Assembly (NCBI RefSeq): GCF_012927105.1
Contig: NZ_JABBFV010000020.1
Location: 16,186 to 80,185, forward strand
Source: Sphingobium psychrophilum
GTDB lineage: Bacteria > Pseudomonadota > Alphaproteobacteria > Sphingomonadales > Sphingomonadaceae
Direction: 5' to 3'
Length of the DNA: 64,000 bases
Shown: in pieces, positions 15,747-24,852 of the stretch
Numbering within the stretch: position 1 is the first letter of the stretch
Layout: each line of letters opens with the position of its first letter
Program-made: the position numbers and the translations under genes
Notes under the pieces: generated by a model
The model's database searches: none
Told to the model about the DNA's origin: nothing
What the model saw: only the letters and a program-made list of their open reading frames with translations

Positions 15747-16715
15747 ATGAAAAAACGACACCTCGTCAGCGCGCTGGCCATCCTCGCAGCCACGGCCCCG
15801 GTTGCCGTCCATGCGCAATGCGCTCCGGCCCAGGCTGCGGCATCGGTGCCTGTCATCCACTACAAGAGCACCACGATCGACGGCGTGAAAGTGTTCTACC
15901 GCGAAGCCGGACCGGCCGATGGCCCCGTGCTCCTCCTGCTGCATGGTTTCCCGACCTCGTCGCACATGTTTCGCAACCTGATCCCGCTGCTTGCGGATCG
16001 CTACCGGGTGATCGCGCCCGATTATCCGGGCTATGGCCAGAGCGACGCACCCGACCACAAGTCGTTCTCGTACACCTTCGCCAACCAAGCCGACATCGTC
16101 GACAAGCTTGTGACGAGGCTGGGCGCCCAGCGTTACGCCATGTACGTCATGGATTACGGTGCCCCCATCGGTTACCGACTGGCGCTCAAGCATCCCGAAC
16201 GCGTCAGCGGTCTGATCGTGCAGAACGGGAACGCCTACAACGAAGGCCTGCAGTCGCCGTTCTGGGATCCGATCAAGGTCTATTGGCACGATCGTTCGCA
16301 AAAGAATCGGGACGCACTGAATGGCCTGGTCACGCTCGCCATTACGAAATTTCAGTACACCGACGGCATGGGCGATGTCGCGCGCATCAGTCCCGACAAC
16401 TGGGTGCAGGATCAGGCGCTGCTCGATCGCCCCGGCAATCGCGACATCCAACTCGACATGCTCGGCGACTACGGGTCGAACGTTCCGCTCTACCCACAAT
16501 TCCAGGAGTTCTTCCGCAAGTTCCGGCCGCCGACGCTGATCGTCTGGGGCAAGAACGACAAGATCTTTCCCGAAGCCGGTGCGCCTCCCTACCTGCGCGA
16601 CCTGCCTGAGGCCGAGATGCACATCCTCGACAGTGGCCATTTCGCGCTCGAGGACAAGCTCGACGTGATGGCCCCGCTGATCCGCGGCTTCCTCGACCGC
16701 AAGGTCTGCAAGTGA
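15747..16715 (+). CDS. Exported alpha/beta hydrolase with Asp nucleophile (epoxide hydrolase/haloalkane dehalogenase-like)
   Basis: 322 residues. A signal peptide (about residues 1-23, MKKRHLVSALAILAATAPVA then VHA) is followed by an alpha/beta-hydrolase domain. The oxyanion motif HGFP is at 66-69, the nucleophile elbow at VMDYGAP has Asp136 where esterases have Ser, an acid may be Asp271 (GKND), and the base is His298 (SGHFALED). Asp nucleophiles in this fold belong to epoxide hydrolases and dehalogenases, so hydrolysis of an epoxide or C-halogen bond is likelier than ester cleavage. First gene of a seven-gene operon. It resembles the third gene (17504) closely, which lacks the signal peptide. 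Confidence 0.88.
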   Translation: MKKRHLVSALAILAATAPVAVHAQCAPAQAAASVPVIHYKSTTIDGVKVFYREAGPADGPVLLLLHGFPTSSHMFRNLIPLLADRYRVIAPDYPGYGQSDAPDHKSFSYTFANQADIVDKLVTRLGAQRYAMYVMDYGAPIGYRLALKHPERVSGLIVQNGNAYNEGLQSPFWDPIKVYWHDRSQKNRDALNGLVTLAITKFQYTDGMGDVARISPDNWVQDQALLDRPGNRDIQLDMLGDYGSNVPLYPQFQEFFRKFRPPTLIVWGKNDKIFPEAGAPPYLRDLPEAEMHILDSGHFALEDKLDVMAPLIRGFLDRKVCK

Positions 16716-16723
16716 CCCCCCGC

Positions 16724-16747
16724 GTCCGGAGCCTTCGGGCTCCGGAC
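16724..16747 (+). other. UUCG-tetraloop hairpin between operon genes
   Basis: GTCCGGAGCC (16724-16733), loop TTCG, GGCTCCGGAC (16738-16747): a perfect 10-bp stem closed by C(UUCG)G, the most stable RNA tetraloop. No U-tract follows and the next gene starts 21 bases later, so it is more likely an mRNA-stability or attenuation element than a full terminator. Confidence 0.7.
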
Positions 16748-16767
16748 AAACCCTGAAGGAATATCCC

Positions 16768-17490
16768 ATGAATGGCTCTGCAACGGGCGGCCAGGCAATT
16801 GGCTCGCCGCCCCTTTCGATTGTCCTCGTCCACGGTGCGTTCGTCGACGCTTCGGGTTGGCAAGATGTCTATACCAATCTTTCCGCCCGCGGCTTCGAGG
16901 TTCTGGTCACCCAGCACCCGACCCTGTCGCTCGATGGCGACGTCGCGGTGGTCAAGCAGGCCATCGCCGCTGCCAGCGGACCGGTCTTACTGGTCGGACA
17001 CAGCTACGGCGGCGCGATCATCACAGTCGCCGGGACCGATCCCAAAGTCGCCGCGCTGGCCTATGTCGCCGCATTCGTTCCCGATGCCGGCGAGTCGATC
17101 GGCACGCTGACGGCAGGGCCGCTGGAGGACGGCGAGGTCCCGGCTCCGGTGATCCCCGCCTCCAAAGGATTCCTGATCGTCGATCCGGTTGGGTTTCCGC
17201 AAGCCTTCGCCGCGGATGTCGAAGCGCGGACAACCCGGTTCATGGCCGCCGCGCAGCTGCCTTGGGGTCTCGAAGCCGTCGGCACTCCCCTAGCGACAGC
17301 GGCCTGGAGATCGAAGCCGTCGACCTACCTTGTCGCCGCCGCGGACCAAATGATCCCGCCACGTGCCCAGCGTCAGATGGCCCAGCGCGCCGCTGCGCCG
17401 ATCACCGAAGTCACGGCGAGCCACGCCGTCATGCTCTCGCAGCCGGCGAAGGTTGCGGACTTTATCGCCGCCGCCGCTGCGTCGGTCTGA
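16768..17490 (+). CDS. Alpha/beta hydrolase with Ser nucleophile
   Basis: 240 residues, no signal peptide. The strand-turn 'IVLVHGAFVDASGW' (oxyanion region) is followed by the elbow GHSYGG with Ser79, an acid in 'VAAADQMIPP' and a His in 'ASHAVMLSQP', a complete catalytic triad. This subfamily (HNL/MenH-like, 'alpha/beta fold hydrolase') includes salicylate-esterase-type and plant methylesterase-like enzymes; the substrate is unknown. It lies between two Asp-nucleophile hydrolases in the same operon. Ribosome-binding site GAAGGA before 16768. Confidence 0.88.
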   Translation: MNGSATGGQAIGSPPLSIVLVHGAFVDASGWQDVYTNLSARGFEVLVTQHPTLSLDGDVAVVKQAIAAASGPVLLVGHSYGGAIITVAGTDPKVAALAYVAAFVPDAGESIGTLTAGPLEDGEVPAPVIPASKGFLIVDPVGFPQAFAADVEARTTRFMAAAQLPWGLEAVGTPLATAAWRSKPSTYLVAAADQMIPPRAQRQMAQRAAAPITEVTASHAVMLSQPAKVADFIAAAAASV

Positions 17491-17503
17491 GGGGAGGATA
17501 CCG

Positions 17504-18400
17504 ATGACCCGGTCAGCCACTTTCCACCGCACGGTCTCCGTCGCTGGGACCGAGATTTTCTACCGCGAAGCCGGTGAGAAAGGGGCGCCGGTCATCGTCC
17601 TGCTGCATGGCTTTCCCAGCTCATCGCACATGTTCCGCAACCTCATTCCGGAACTGGCCGACCGGTACCACGTCGTCGCGCCAGACCTGCCGGGGTTCGG
17701 GCTGTCGGCCATGCCGCTGCCCGACCGGTTTGCCTACACCTTCGCGAATTTTGCCGAAGTCGTCGCCGCCTTCCTCGAGCAACTCGAAGTGACGCGCTAC
17801 GCGCTCTACGTGATGGATTATGGCGCGCCGACGGGATTTAGGCTGGCCCTGGCGCACCCTGACAGCGTATCCGCCCTCATCATCCAGAACGGCAATGCCT
17901 ACGAAGATGGAATGGGCGCGTTCTGGAATCAGACGCGCGCCTATTGGGCCGACAACGGTGCCGGCAATCGCGATGGCATGCGCCCATTTCTCTCGCTGGA
18001 AGGCACACAGTTCCAGTACCTGACCGGCGCGCGCGATCCGGCCAGGATCGACCCGGCCGCCTGGCTGCACGATCAGCTGTTTCTCGACCGACCAGGCGCC
18101 GCCGAGATCCAGCTGGACATCATCTACGATTATCGGACCAACGTGGCCCTCTACCCGGCGATCCATGCCTACTTCCGGCAGCACCAGCCGCCCGCATTGA
18201 TTCTGTGGGGAGCCAATGATCCCATTTTCCTGACGGCCGGCGCGCAGGCCTATCTGCGCGACCTGCCCGCAGCCGAGCTTCGCCTATTCGACACCGGCCA
18301 TTTCGCGCTTGAGGAGAGGGCGGACGAAATGATCCCCGTATTGCGCGATTTTCTCGCACGAGCCCTCTCAAACGGCCCCCAATCCAACCAAGGAGAATGA
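17504..18400 (+). CDS. Cytosolic alpha/beta hydrolase with Asp nucleophile, paralogue of the first operon gene
   Basis: 298 residues starting MTRSATFHRTVSVAGTEIFY. HGFP at 35-38, Asp105 in VMDYGAP as nucleophile, and 'DTGHFALEE' as the base region. The sequence follows the gene at 15747 almost position by position (REAG..GAPV, SSHMFRNLIP, LDRPG..EIQLD) but lacks the signal peptide, so the operon has a periplasmic and a cytosolic version of the same enzyme type. Start 17504 follows GGGGAGGA. Its stop overlaps the ATG at 18397. Confidence 0.88.
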   Translation: MTRSATFHRTVSVAGTEIFYREAGEKGAPVIVLLHGFPSSSHMFRNLIPELADRYHVVAPDLPGFGLSAMPLPDRFAYTFANFAEVVAAFLEQLEVTRYALYVMDYGAPTGFRLALAHPDSVSALIIQNGNAYEDGMGAFWNQTRAYWADNGAGNRDGMRPFLSLEGTQFQYLTGARDPARIDPAAWLHDQLFLDRPGAAEIQLDIIYDYRTNVALYPAIHAYFRQHQPPALILWGANDPIFLTAGAQAYLRDLPAAELRLFDTGHFALEERADEMIPVLRDFLARALSNGPQSNQGE

Positions 18401-18402
18401 CC

Positions 18403-19080
18403 ATGACCGTCAAGCACACCAAGACCAGCATCCTGCCCTCTGGCGGCGGCGTTGCCCTGCTCGATCCATCCGACGCGCTGATCCTGCTGCTCGATCACCA
18501 ATCGGGCCTGTTTCAGACCGTCAAGGACATCTCGGTCGCCGATCTGCGCCGCAACGTCGAGATGATCGCGAGGCTTGCGACCCTTCTCGACATCCCGGTG
18601 ATCACCACCGCCTCTGAGCCGAATGGCACCAATGGGCCGCTGATGCCCGAGATCGAGCAATATGCCCCGCACGCGGTCTATGTGCCGCGCAAGGGCGAAG
18701 TAAACGCCTGGGACAATAACGACTTCGTCAGCACTGTCGCCGCCACGGGACGCAAGACCCTGATCATGGCTGGCGTGTGGACGAGCGTCTGCGTGATGTT
18801 CCCGGCGCTCGACGCCCGCGCCGCAGGCTACGACGTCTACGCCGTGATCGATGCCTCGGGCGATCCGAGCGAGATGGCATCACGCACCTCTCTTGCCCGG
18901 TTCGTCCAGGGCGACGTGATCCCGACGACCACCAACGCTCTGCTGTCCGAACTCCATCGCACCTGGGCCCGCCCCGAAGCGGCCGAGCTCGGCGTGCTCT
19001 ACGGCTTGGTCGCGCCAAACTATGCCGCCGTGGCGGAAAGTTATGCCCGCGCGCAGCAGGCGGCTCGGCAGTCTAATTGA
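18403..19080 (+). CDS. Isochorismatase-like cysteine hydrolase (YcaC-type)
   Basis: 225 residues. The catalytic triad of the family is visible: Asp31 ('LLLDHQSG'), Lys97 ('VPRKGEVNAW') and Cys130 ('GVWTSVCVMFPA'). These enzymes hydrolyse amides or C-N bonds by a thioester intermediate; the physiological substrate of YcaC types is unknown. AGGAG at 18391-18395 is 7 bases before the ATG at 18403, which is why that start is preferred to 18397, although the latter overlaps the previous stop. Fourth gene of the hydrolase operon. Confidence 0.88.
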   Translation: MTVKHTKTSILPSGGGVALLDPSDALILLLDHQSGLFQTVKDISVADLRRNVEMIARLATLLDIPVITTASEPNGTNGPLMPEIEQYAPHAVYVPRKGEVNAWDNNDFVSTVAATGRKTLIMAGVWTSVCVMFPALDARAAGYDVYAVIDASGDPSEMASRTSLARFVQGDVIPTTTNALLSELHRTWARPEAAELGVLYGLVAPNYAAVAESYARAQQAARQSN

Positions 19081-19137
19081 CCACGATCGGGCAATACCGC
19101 CCGGCGAACGCGAACCGATAGAAAGCGAGAAACGAAA

Positions 19138-19785
19138 ATGCCCTATGGCTTCATGGACATCGCGATCACTCCCAGCGTTCGCCGGGCGCAAGCCGAAATG
19201 GGTGCCGATCACCTCTGGTCCGGCTTCGCGGGGCACCGGGAATTCGGCCTCTTCGGTCCGCGCGAGCAAGAGTTCATCGCGCGGCGCGACAGCTTCTACA
19301 TGGCCTCGGTTTCCGAAACGGGTTGGCCCTACGTGCAGCACCGCGGCGGCCCCGCCGGCTTTCTTAAGGTACTTGACGACCGGACCCTCGCCTTCGCCGA
19401 CTATCGCGGCAACCGTCAGTACATCACCACCGGAAATGTCGCGGCGGAAGACCGGGTCTGCCTGTTCCTGATGGATTATCCGCGCAAGGCGCGGCTGAAG
19501 ATCTACGCGACCGCGGAGACGGTGGCGCTCGATGCGGATCCGGACCTGTCCGCAGCGGTAGCGGACGAAGCCTATGGCGCCAGAGTGGAACGGTTTTTCC
19601 GCATCCACCTCAAGGCGTTCGACTGGAACTGCCCGCAGCACATCGTGCCGCGGTTTACCGAGGCGGAGGTTGCGGCTGGGACGCAGATACTGCGCGACCG
19701 GCTCGCCGCACTCGAAACCGAAAACCAGCATTTGCGCGCGCGTCTCGACGGACGCGACATGACACCCCTTGCCGAAGGAAGCTGA
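19138..19785 (+). CDS. Pyridoxamine 5'-phosphate oxidase-like flavin split-barrel protein
   Basis: 215 residues. The FMN-binding split barrel is recognisable from 'REQEFIARRDSFYMASVSETGWPYVQHRGGPAGFLKVLDDRTLAFADYRGNRQYITTGN' (in parts), typical of the PNPOx-like family acting as flavin reductase or heme/F420-related proteins rather than true PdxH. A C-terminal coiled coil ('LRDRLAALETENQHLRARL', about 181-199) probably mediates oligomerisation. It is in the hydrolase operon, four bases upstream of the XapX gene. It may supply a redox step; the substrate is unknown. Confidence 0.87.
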   Translation: MPYGFMDIAITPSVRRAQAEMGADHLWSGFAGHREFGLFGPREQEFIARRDSFYMASVSETGWPYVQHRGGPAGFLKVLDDRTLAFADYRGNRQYITTGNVAAEDRVCLFLMDYPRKARLKIYATAETVALDADPDLSAAVADEAYGARVERFFRIHLKAFDWNCPQHIVPRFTEAEVAAGTQILRDRLAALETENQHLRARLDGRDMTPLAEGS

Positions 19786-19788
19786 CCT

Positions 19789-20037
19789 ATGAAACCCTAT
19801 CTCTTTTCGCTCGGCGCCGGCCTGCTGGTGGGAGTGGTCTACAGCCTGCTCGGCGTGCGATCGCCGGCGCCGCCGATCATCGCGCTGGTCGGACTGGCCG
19901 GAATCCTGCTCGGCGAACAAGTGACCCCGATCGCCCGCCGGCTCGTCGACCGAGTCGAACTCACCCGATTCATCTGCACCGGTTGCGCCCACCACGTGCT
20001 GGGCAAACTGCCCGCCAAGGGGGAGCGCAACGCATGA
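19789..20037 (+). CDS. XapX (DUF1427) small membrane protein
   Basis: 82 residues with two membrane helices: 'LFSLGAGLLVGVVYSLLG' (about 5-22) and 'PPIIALVGLAGILLGEQV' (about 28-45), with 'VRSPAPP' between them, the signature of XapX proteins. The C-terminal tail has two Cys and two His ('FICTGCAHH'), a possible metal or thiol site not usual for the short family members. Function unknown; such proteins accompany YtcJ-like amidohydrolase genes. The stop overlaps the start of the next gene (ATGA at 20034-20037). Confidence 0.85.
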   Translation: MKPYLFSLGAGLLVGVVYSLLGVRSPAPPIIALVGLAGILLGEQVTPIARRLVDRVELTRFICTGCAHHVLGKLPAKGERNA

Positions 20038-21962
20038 ACCTGACCCGCCGCCAGGCGCTTGCGAGCGCCGCAACCACCGCTCTTCTTTCCGTGACAGAAA
20101 GCTTCGCCATGACCGCTTCCGACACCATCATCGTCAACGCCAAGGTGACCACGCTCGACCGCGAGAATCCGGTGGCTACGGCGGTGGCGATCCGGAACGG
20201 CACGTTCCTGGCCGTCGGCTCCGAGCCCGAGGTCCGCGCCGCGGCCGCGCCGGGTGCACAGGTAATCGACGCGAGGGGCCGCCGCTTGATCCCGGGTCTG
20301 ATCGACAGCCACATCCACGTCATCCGCGGCGGGCTGAACTACAACATGGAGCTGCGGTGGGAGGGCGTGCCCAGTCTTTCGGAAGCGATGGCTATGCTCA
20401 AGCGCCAGGCCGAGAACACCCCGCCGCCACAGTGGGTGCGCGTGGTCGGCGGCTTCACCGAGCACCAGTTCGCTGAAAAGCGCCTGCCCACGCTCGACGA
20501 GATCAACGCCGCTGCGCCCGAAACGCCGGTGTTCATCCTCCACCTCTACGACCGCGCCTTGCTCAACGCCGCGGCGCTGAGAGTGGTCGGCTACACCAAG
20601 GATACCCCGAACCCACCTGGCGGCGAGATCGTTCGCGACGCGGCCGGCAATCCGACCGGACTGCTGCTGGCCCAGCCCAATGCGGCGATACTCTATGCGA
20701 CCCTCGCCAAGGGCCCTAAGTTGCGCGAAGATTACCAGCTCAACTCGACCCGTCATTTCATGCGCGAATTGAATTCGCTTGGCGTCACCAGCGTGATCGA
20801 CGCGGGCGGCGGCTTTCAGAACTATCCCGACGACTACCAGATCATCGCGAAGCTGCACGCCGACGGCGAGCTGACCTTGCGAATCGCCTACAACCTGTTC
20901 ACCCAAAAGCCGAAGGAGGAGCTGAAGGACTTCGCGACCTGGTCCACCCAGGTGAAGCCGGGGCAGGGGGACGACACCTATCGTCACAACGGCGCCGGCG
21001 AGATGCTCGTCTACTCCGCGGCCGACTTCGAAGATTTTCGCGTCGCTCGCCCTGACATGCCACCCGAAATGGAAGGCGATCTCGAGCCGGTGATCCGCCT
21101 GCTCGCCGAGCGCCGCTGGCCCTGGCGGCTGCACGCGACCTACGATCAGACGATATCGCGTGCGCTCGACGTGTTCGAGAAGGTCAACCGCGACATTCCT
21201 CTCCAGGGGCTCAACTGGTTCTTCGATCATGCCGAGACGATCAGCGAGCGCAATATCGATCGGATTGCCGCGCTGGGCGGTGGAATCGCCGTGCAGCACC
21301 GCATGGCCTTCCAGGGCGAATACTTCGTCGAGCGCTACGGCACCAAGGCGGCCGAGGCGACACCGCCGATCAAGCGGATGATGGACGCCGGCCTGCCGGT
21401 GGGCGCAGGCACCGACGCTACCCGCGTGGCCAGCTACAACCCCTGGGTCTCGCTGTCGTGGTTGGTCACATCAAAGACCGTCGGCGGGCTCACGCTCTAT
21501 CCCGCGCGGAACCGGCTCGACCGCGAGACGGCGCTGCGGCTGTGGACCGAGAAGAACAGCTGGTTCTCGAACGAGGTCGGCAAAAAAGGCCAGATCAAGA
21601 AGGGCCAACTCGCTGACCTGGCGTTGCTGTCGGACGACTACTTCTCCGTACCCGAAAGCGAGATCGTCCACTTGCGAGCCGTCCTGACGATGCTCGGCGG
21701 CACGGTGGTCCACGGTGACGGCGATTTCGGCGCGCTCGCGCCCACGCTGCCGTTGCCGATGCCTGACTGGTCGCCAGTGGCGACCTTTGGCGGTTATCAC
21801 CGTGCGAGCGAAACCGCGCGTAAAATGGCGTCGGCCTGCGGATGCGCGTCATCGTGCGGCATCCACGGGCATGATCATGCGGCCGCTTTAGGAGCCAACG
21901 TCCCCGCGGCAGACACGCAGTCGTTCTGGGGCGTGTTCGGTTGTGGATGCTGGGCTGTCTGA
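20034..21962 (+). CDS. YtcJ-like amidohydrolase, Tat-exported, with Cys/His-rich C-terminal tail
   Basis: 642 residues. A twin-arginine type leader (MNLTRRQALASAATTALLSV) precedes a metal-dependent amidohydrolase domain with the first metal pair in 'DSHIHV' (His93, His95), a later 'FDHAETIS' and 'GAGTDATR' with the catalytic Asp. The last 45 residues form a separate segment with CGCASSCGIHGHDH and a final GCGCWAV, six cysteines and three histidines in all. The tail may bind a metal or form disulfides. Last gene of the operon, ending 12 bases from the convergent regulator gene. Substrate unknown; amide or ester hydrolysis is expected. Confidence 0.87.
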   Translation: MNLTRRQALASAATTALLSVTESFAMTASDTIIVNAKVTTLDRENPVATAVAIRNGTFLAVGSEPEVRAAAAPGAQVIDARGRRLIPGLIDSHIHVIRGGLNYNMELRWEGVPSLSEAMAMLKRQAENTPPPQWVRVVGGFTEHQFAEKRLPTLDEINAAAPETPVFILHLYDRALLNAAALRVVGYTKDTPNPPGGEIVRDAAGNPTGLLLAQPNAAILYATLAKGPKLREDYQLNSTRHFMRELNSLGVTSVIDAGGGFQNYPDDYQIIAKLHADGELTLRIAYNLFTQKPKEELKDFATWSTQVKPGQGDDTYRHNGAGEMLVYSAADFEDFRVARPDMPPEMEGDLEPVIRLLAERRWPWRLHATYDQTISRALDVFEKVNRDIPLQGLNWFFDHAETISERNIDRIAALGGGIAVQHRMAFQGEYFVERYGTKAAEATPPIKRMMDAGLPVGAGTDATRVASYNPWVSLSWLVTSKTVGGLTLYPARNRLDRETALRLWTEKNSWFSNEVGKKGQIKKGQLADLALLSDDYFSVPESEIVHLRAVLTMLGGTVVHGDGDFGALAPTLPLPMPDWSPVATFGGYHRASETARKMASACGCASSCGIHGHDHAAALGANVPAADTQSFWGVFGCGCWAV

Positions 21963-21974
21963 GGACTTTGAAGA

Positions 21975-24845
21975 TTAATCAGGTCGGATCCCTGACTCCG
22001 CAATCGATGCTTCGATCCGACGGGTAAACGCCGCGGTTCCCATGGACGCAGACCGGGAAAAGCCCCGGCGAAAGTACCGCCCGGCGACGTCCCTTTTCCC
22101 TGATTGGGCCGCGATAAGCGCCGCGACGCGCCACAGTTCTCGGTGCGACCAGCGTTCCTGGCGGACATCACGCCATTCGAGGACGGGTCGCAGAGCCCGC
22201 GCCGCGCGCTCGCAGTCGCCAGCGCGCAGCCAAGCCTCGGCGAGGAGGCTGCGATAGAGACTCGTGCGCAAGCGCCATCCGCTAGCCCACAGCGCATCGA
22301 TACTGTTTGCCATCGTCTCCAGCCCATCGCCGTGACCTCGCGCCGCCGCGATTGCCCCAGCGAAGAAGCGCGCAGTTCCCTCGTAGATGCCGACGCTCTC
22401 GCGCCGTGCCACCTCGGCCAGCCTGCGTTGTAGATCTTCGGCCCGCGCCAACTGTCCATCAAGGAAGGCTGTCGGCAGCCCCGCCAGGCAGATGGCGTTG
22501 CCAAGTGAAATCATGTGGTCGAGGCTGCTCGCCCTCGCGACGGCGCGATCTGCGAGTTCGGCCGATGCCGCGCTACGGCCTTGCAGCCAAGCGAGAAGTG
22601 ACGAGGACAGGTCGATCGCGACGGGCAGGTCGACCTGGAAGCGCGACAGGCCTTGCTCGTCTCCTGCCTCTCCCCAGGCTTGCTGCAGGAACTGCAAGCG
22701 GGAGTCCGCCGAAGCCAGGCGCCCGATATAGATTTCGTCGTGCGCGAGAAATCTCATTCCGCCCGGCGCCTTCGTCCAATCGACATCAGCCGACTTGGCA
22801 AAGTCCAGCATGCTGCGCAGCGCCTTCATCGGCCGGCCGGAATAGGCGAGGTAGACGGCCTCGCCGCATACGGCTTGGAGGGCAAGATCACCGTCCCGCG
22901 CGGCGTCGGCACACCTAATGCTTTCGCGCCAGACCTCACCCGTCCGTGGATGTACTTGACTGGCAAGTGTCATGGCCCAGGCCTGCGCCATAAGCATTCG
23001 GGCACGACTCCGCAGCGACAGGTCGCCGTCGCCGCCAGACACCAGGGCCTGCTCGATCGCGGCCAGCATCTCCTGGAAAGCCGACAGTTCCTGCCACAGC
23101 GGCAGCGCGGCGGCGACCAGGTCGATGCCGATGCGCGCGTCGCCACCAGGACCGAAGGCCCAGCGGATCGCAGCGCGCAGATCATCCATCTGCTCTCCGT
23201 ACCGACCCAGCCATTCGCGGGAGCTCTGGTAGGACCATTCGCGTTCCGCCTGCTGCATACGAGCCAGGACACGGGCCGCGAACAGTCGTTTCGCCACATC
23301 GATATGGTGTGATCCCAGCAAACGCTGCGAGGCGTAAATCCAGGTGCTTTCGACGAGGCGATAGCGCAGCGTGCCCGCAATCACGTCCGCGGAAACCAAG
23401 GACTTGGCGACTAACTGGCCGAGCCCGTCACGCCCCGCCATCGAATCGAGCCCGCCTGCGGCATAAATGCTTTCCGCGTCCTCAGCGCTGAACCGGCCGG
23501 CAAACACCGACAGCAGTTCCAGGAGCACCGCTTCGTGTTCCGGCAAAAGGCGGTAACTCCAGTCCAGCGCGGCCTCGAGTGTCTGGTGTCGCAGCGGAGT
23601 ATCACGCGGCCCGCGGTGCATCGCGCCAAAGCCGTCCCGGAAAAGGTCTGTCAGCGCATCGGCGTCGAAGCCACCTGCAGTCCCTGCAGCGAGTTCGATC
23701 GCCAAAGCGAGTCCATCGAGCCGCGCGCAGATTGCCGCCACGGCTTGCACATAGGCAGGATCGAGGTCCGCATCCTCGGCGCGCCCTGCCTTGGCAAGGA
23801 ACAGGCGAACGGCAGGATACTGCAAAGCCTCCTCAAAGCTCGTGGCCGTGCCTGGTTCGGGAAAACCGAGTTTGGCCAGGTGAAGCACCTGTTCGTGCCG
23901 GGTGCGCAGTGGCTCACGACTTGTTGCGACGATCTGGGCATCGGGCACAGCGTGGGAAATCCGCTCCAGCAGGGCTGCTGTCGTGGCGATCACATGCTCG
24001 CAATTGTCAATAATAAGGATCGGACGCTCGGCACGCAGCAGAGCGATGACACCGGCGATCGGGTCGTCGATGCCCAGTGAAATACCGAGCGCCGCCGCCA
24101 TCGCCGGAATCACGAACTGGGCGCTGTTAAGGGTCGACAGATCGACGAAGGCGACAGGCTGACCGGCGGTCCGGCAATACTGTGCGGCAGTGACCGCGAT
24201 CGATGTTTTGCCCGCGCCTCCGGGACCGACGATCGTGACATAGCCATTCTGCCGCATGCGCTCGGCAATTTGGTGAATCGCATCTTCGCGCCCGTAGAGG
24301 TGAGGCGCGCTGGGTGGAGGCGACAGGCGCGGCCCGTCAGGTCCGGCTGAAGGTGCCAAGTGTATCTCTTTGGCCGAGTCCAATGCTGCGACGAATTTAT
24401 AGCCCCGGCCCGCGATTGTGGCGACGTAGTCGGTTGCCGGATCGCAAGCCGCCAGAGCGCGCCGCAGATTGCCGACGTTCACCTTCAGATTATGCTCATG
24501 CACCAGATAGCCGGGCCAGACGTGAGCGAACAGTTCGGCTTTGCTGACTATTTCGCCAGCGCGGCGAACGAGTAGCGTCAAAATGTCGAACGCCCGTCCG
24601 CCCAGGCTGATAGGTTCTCCGCGGTGCAGCAGCGCCTGACGATCCGGGATCAATTCGAACTCACCGAACCGGAAAGACGATCGTTCGGTCTGCAACTGGT
24701 ATTGCCCTTCGTTTAACGCCAAACAATTACTTACGCGTACATCGGGGCTGTTGTAGCGCAGTGGGTGCGCCATCGCTAGCGGTTGCAGATCATGTCCGTG
24801 CTCCTGCCTGAAGCCTTCGGACCCTGTTTGCGCGAGTGATAGCAT
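21975..24845 (-). CDS. Large winged-helix / P-loop ATPase transcriptional regulator (STAND-like)
   Basis: 956 residues at most. An OmpR-type winged helix occupies about 58-155 ('FGEFELIPDRQALL', 'LGGRAFDILTLLV', 'VNVGNLRRALA', 'GRGYKFVA'). An NB-ARC-like ATPase follows with Walker A VGPGGAGKTS, Walker B 'ILIIDNCEH' and 'ATSREPLR'; the C-terminal 450 residues are helical TPR-like repeats. Such proteins bind a ligand in the helical part, hydrolyse ATP and activate nearby operons. It converges on the hydrolase operon and probably controls it. The start is uncertain: Met25 (24773) or a later codon may be used. An IS3 remnant lies immediately upstream. Confidence 0.87.
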   Translation of the reverse strand: MLSLAQTGSEGFRQEHGHDLQPLAMAHPLRYNSPDVRVSNCLALNEGQYQLQTERSSFRFGEFELIPDRQALLHRGEPISLGGRAFDILTLLVRRAGEIVSKAELFAHVWPGYLVHEHNLKVNVGNLRRALAACDPATDYVATIAGRGYKFVAALDSAKEIHLAPSAGPDGPRLSPPPSAPHLYGREDAIHQIAERMRQNGYVTIVGPGGAGKTSIAVTAAQYCRTAGQPVAFVDLSTLNSAQFVIPAMAAALGISLGIDDPIAGVIALLRAERPILIIDNCEHVIATTAALLERISHAVPDAQIVATSREPLRTRHEQVLHLAKLGFPEPGTATSFEEALQYPAVRLFLAKAGRAEDADLDPAYVQAVAAICARLDGLALAIELAAGTAGGFDADALTDLFRDGFGAMHRGPRDTPLRHQTLEAALDWSYRLLPEHEAVLLELLSVFAGRFSAEDAESIYAAGGLDSMAGRDGLGQLVAKSLVSADVIAGTLRYRLVESTWIYASQRLLGSHHIDVAKRLFAARVLARMQQAEREWSYQSSREWLGRYGEQMDDLRAAIRWAFGPGGDARIGIDLVAAALPLWQELSAFQEMLAAIEQALVSGGDGDLSLRSRARMLMAQAWAMTLASQVHPRTGEVWRESIRCADAARDGDLALQAVCGEAVYLAYSGRPMKALRSMLDFAKSADVDWTKAPGGMRFLAHDEIYIGRLASADSRLQFLQQAWGEAGDEQGLSRFQVDLPVAIDLSSSLLAWLQGRSAASAELADRAVARASSLDHMISLGNAICLAGLPTAFLDGQLARAEDLQRRLAEVARRESVGIYEGTARFFAGAIAAARGHGDGLETMANSIDALWASGWRLRTSLYRSLLAEAWLRAGDCERAARALRPVLEWRDVRQERWSHRELWRVAALIAAQSGKRDVAGRYFRRGFSRSASMGTAAFTRRIEASIAESGIRPD

Positions 24846-24852
24846 CTACTGA

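Noticed and set aside
19839..21299. 486-codon minus-strand open frame
   Set aside because: Complementary to the XapX/YtcJ genes; composition is that of a shadow of GC-rich coding DNA.
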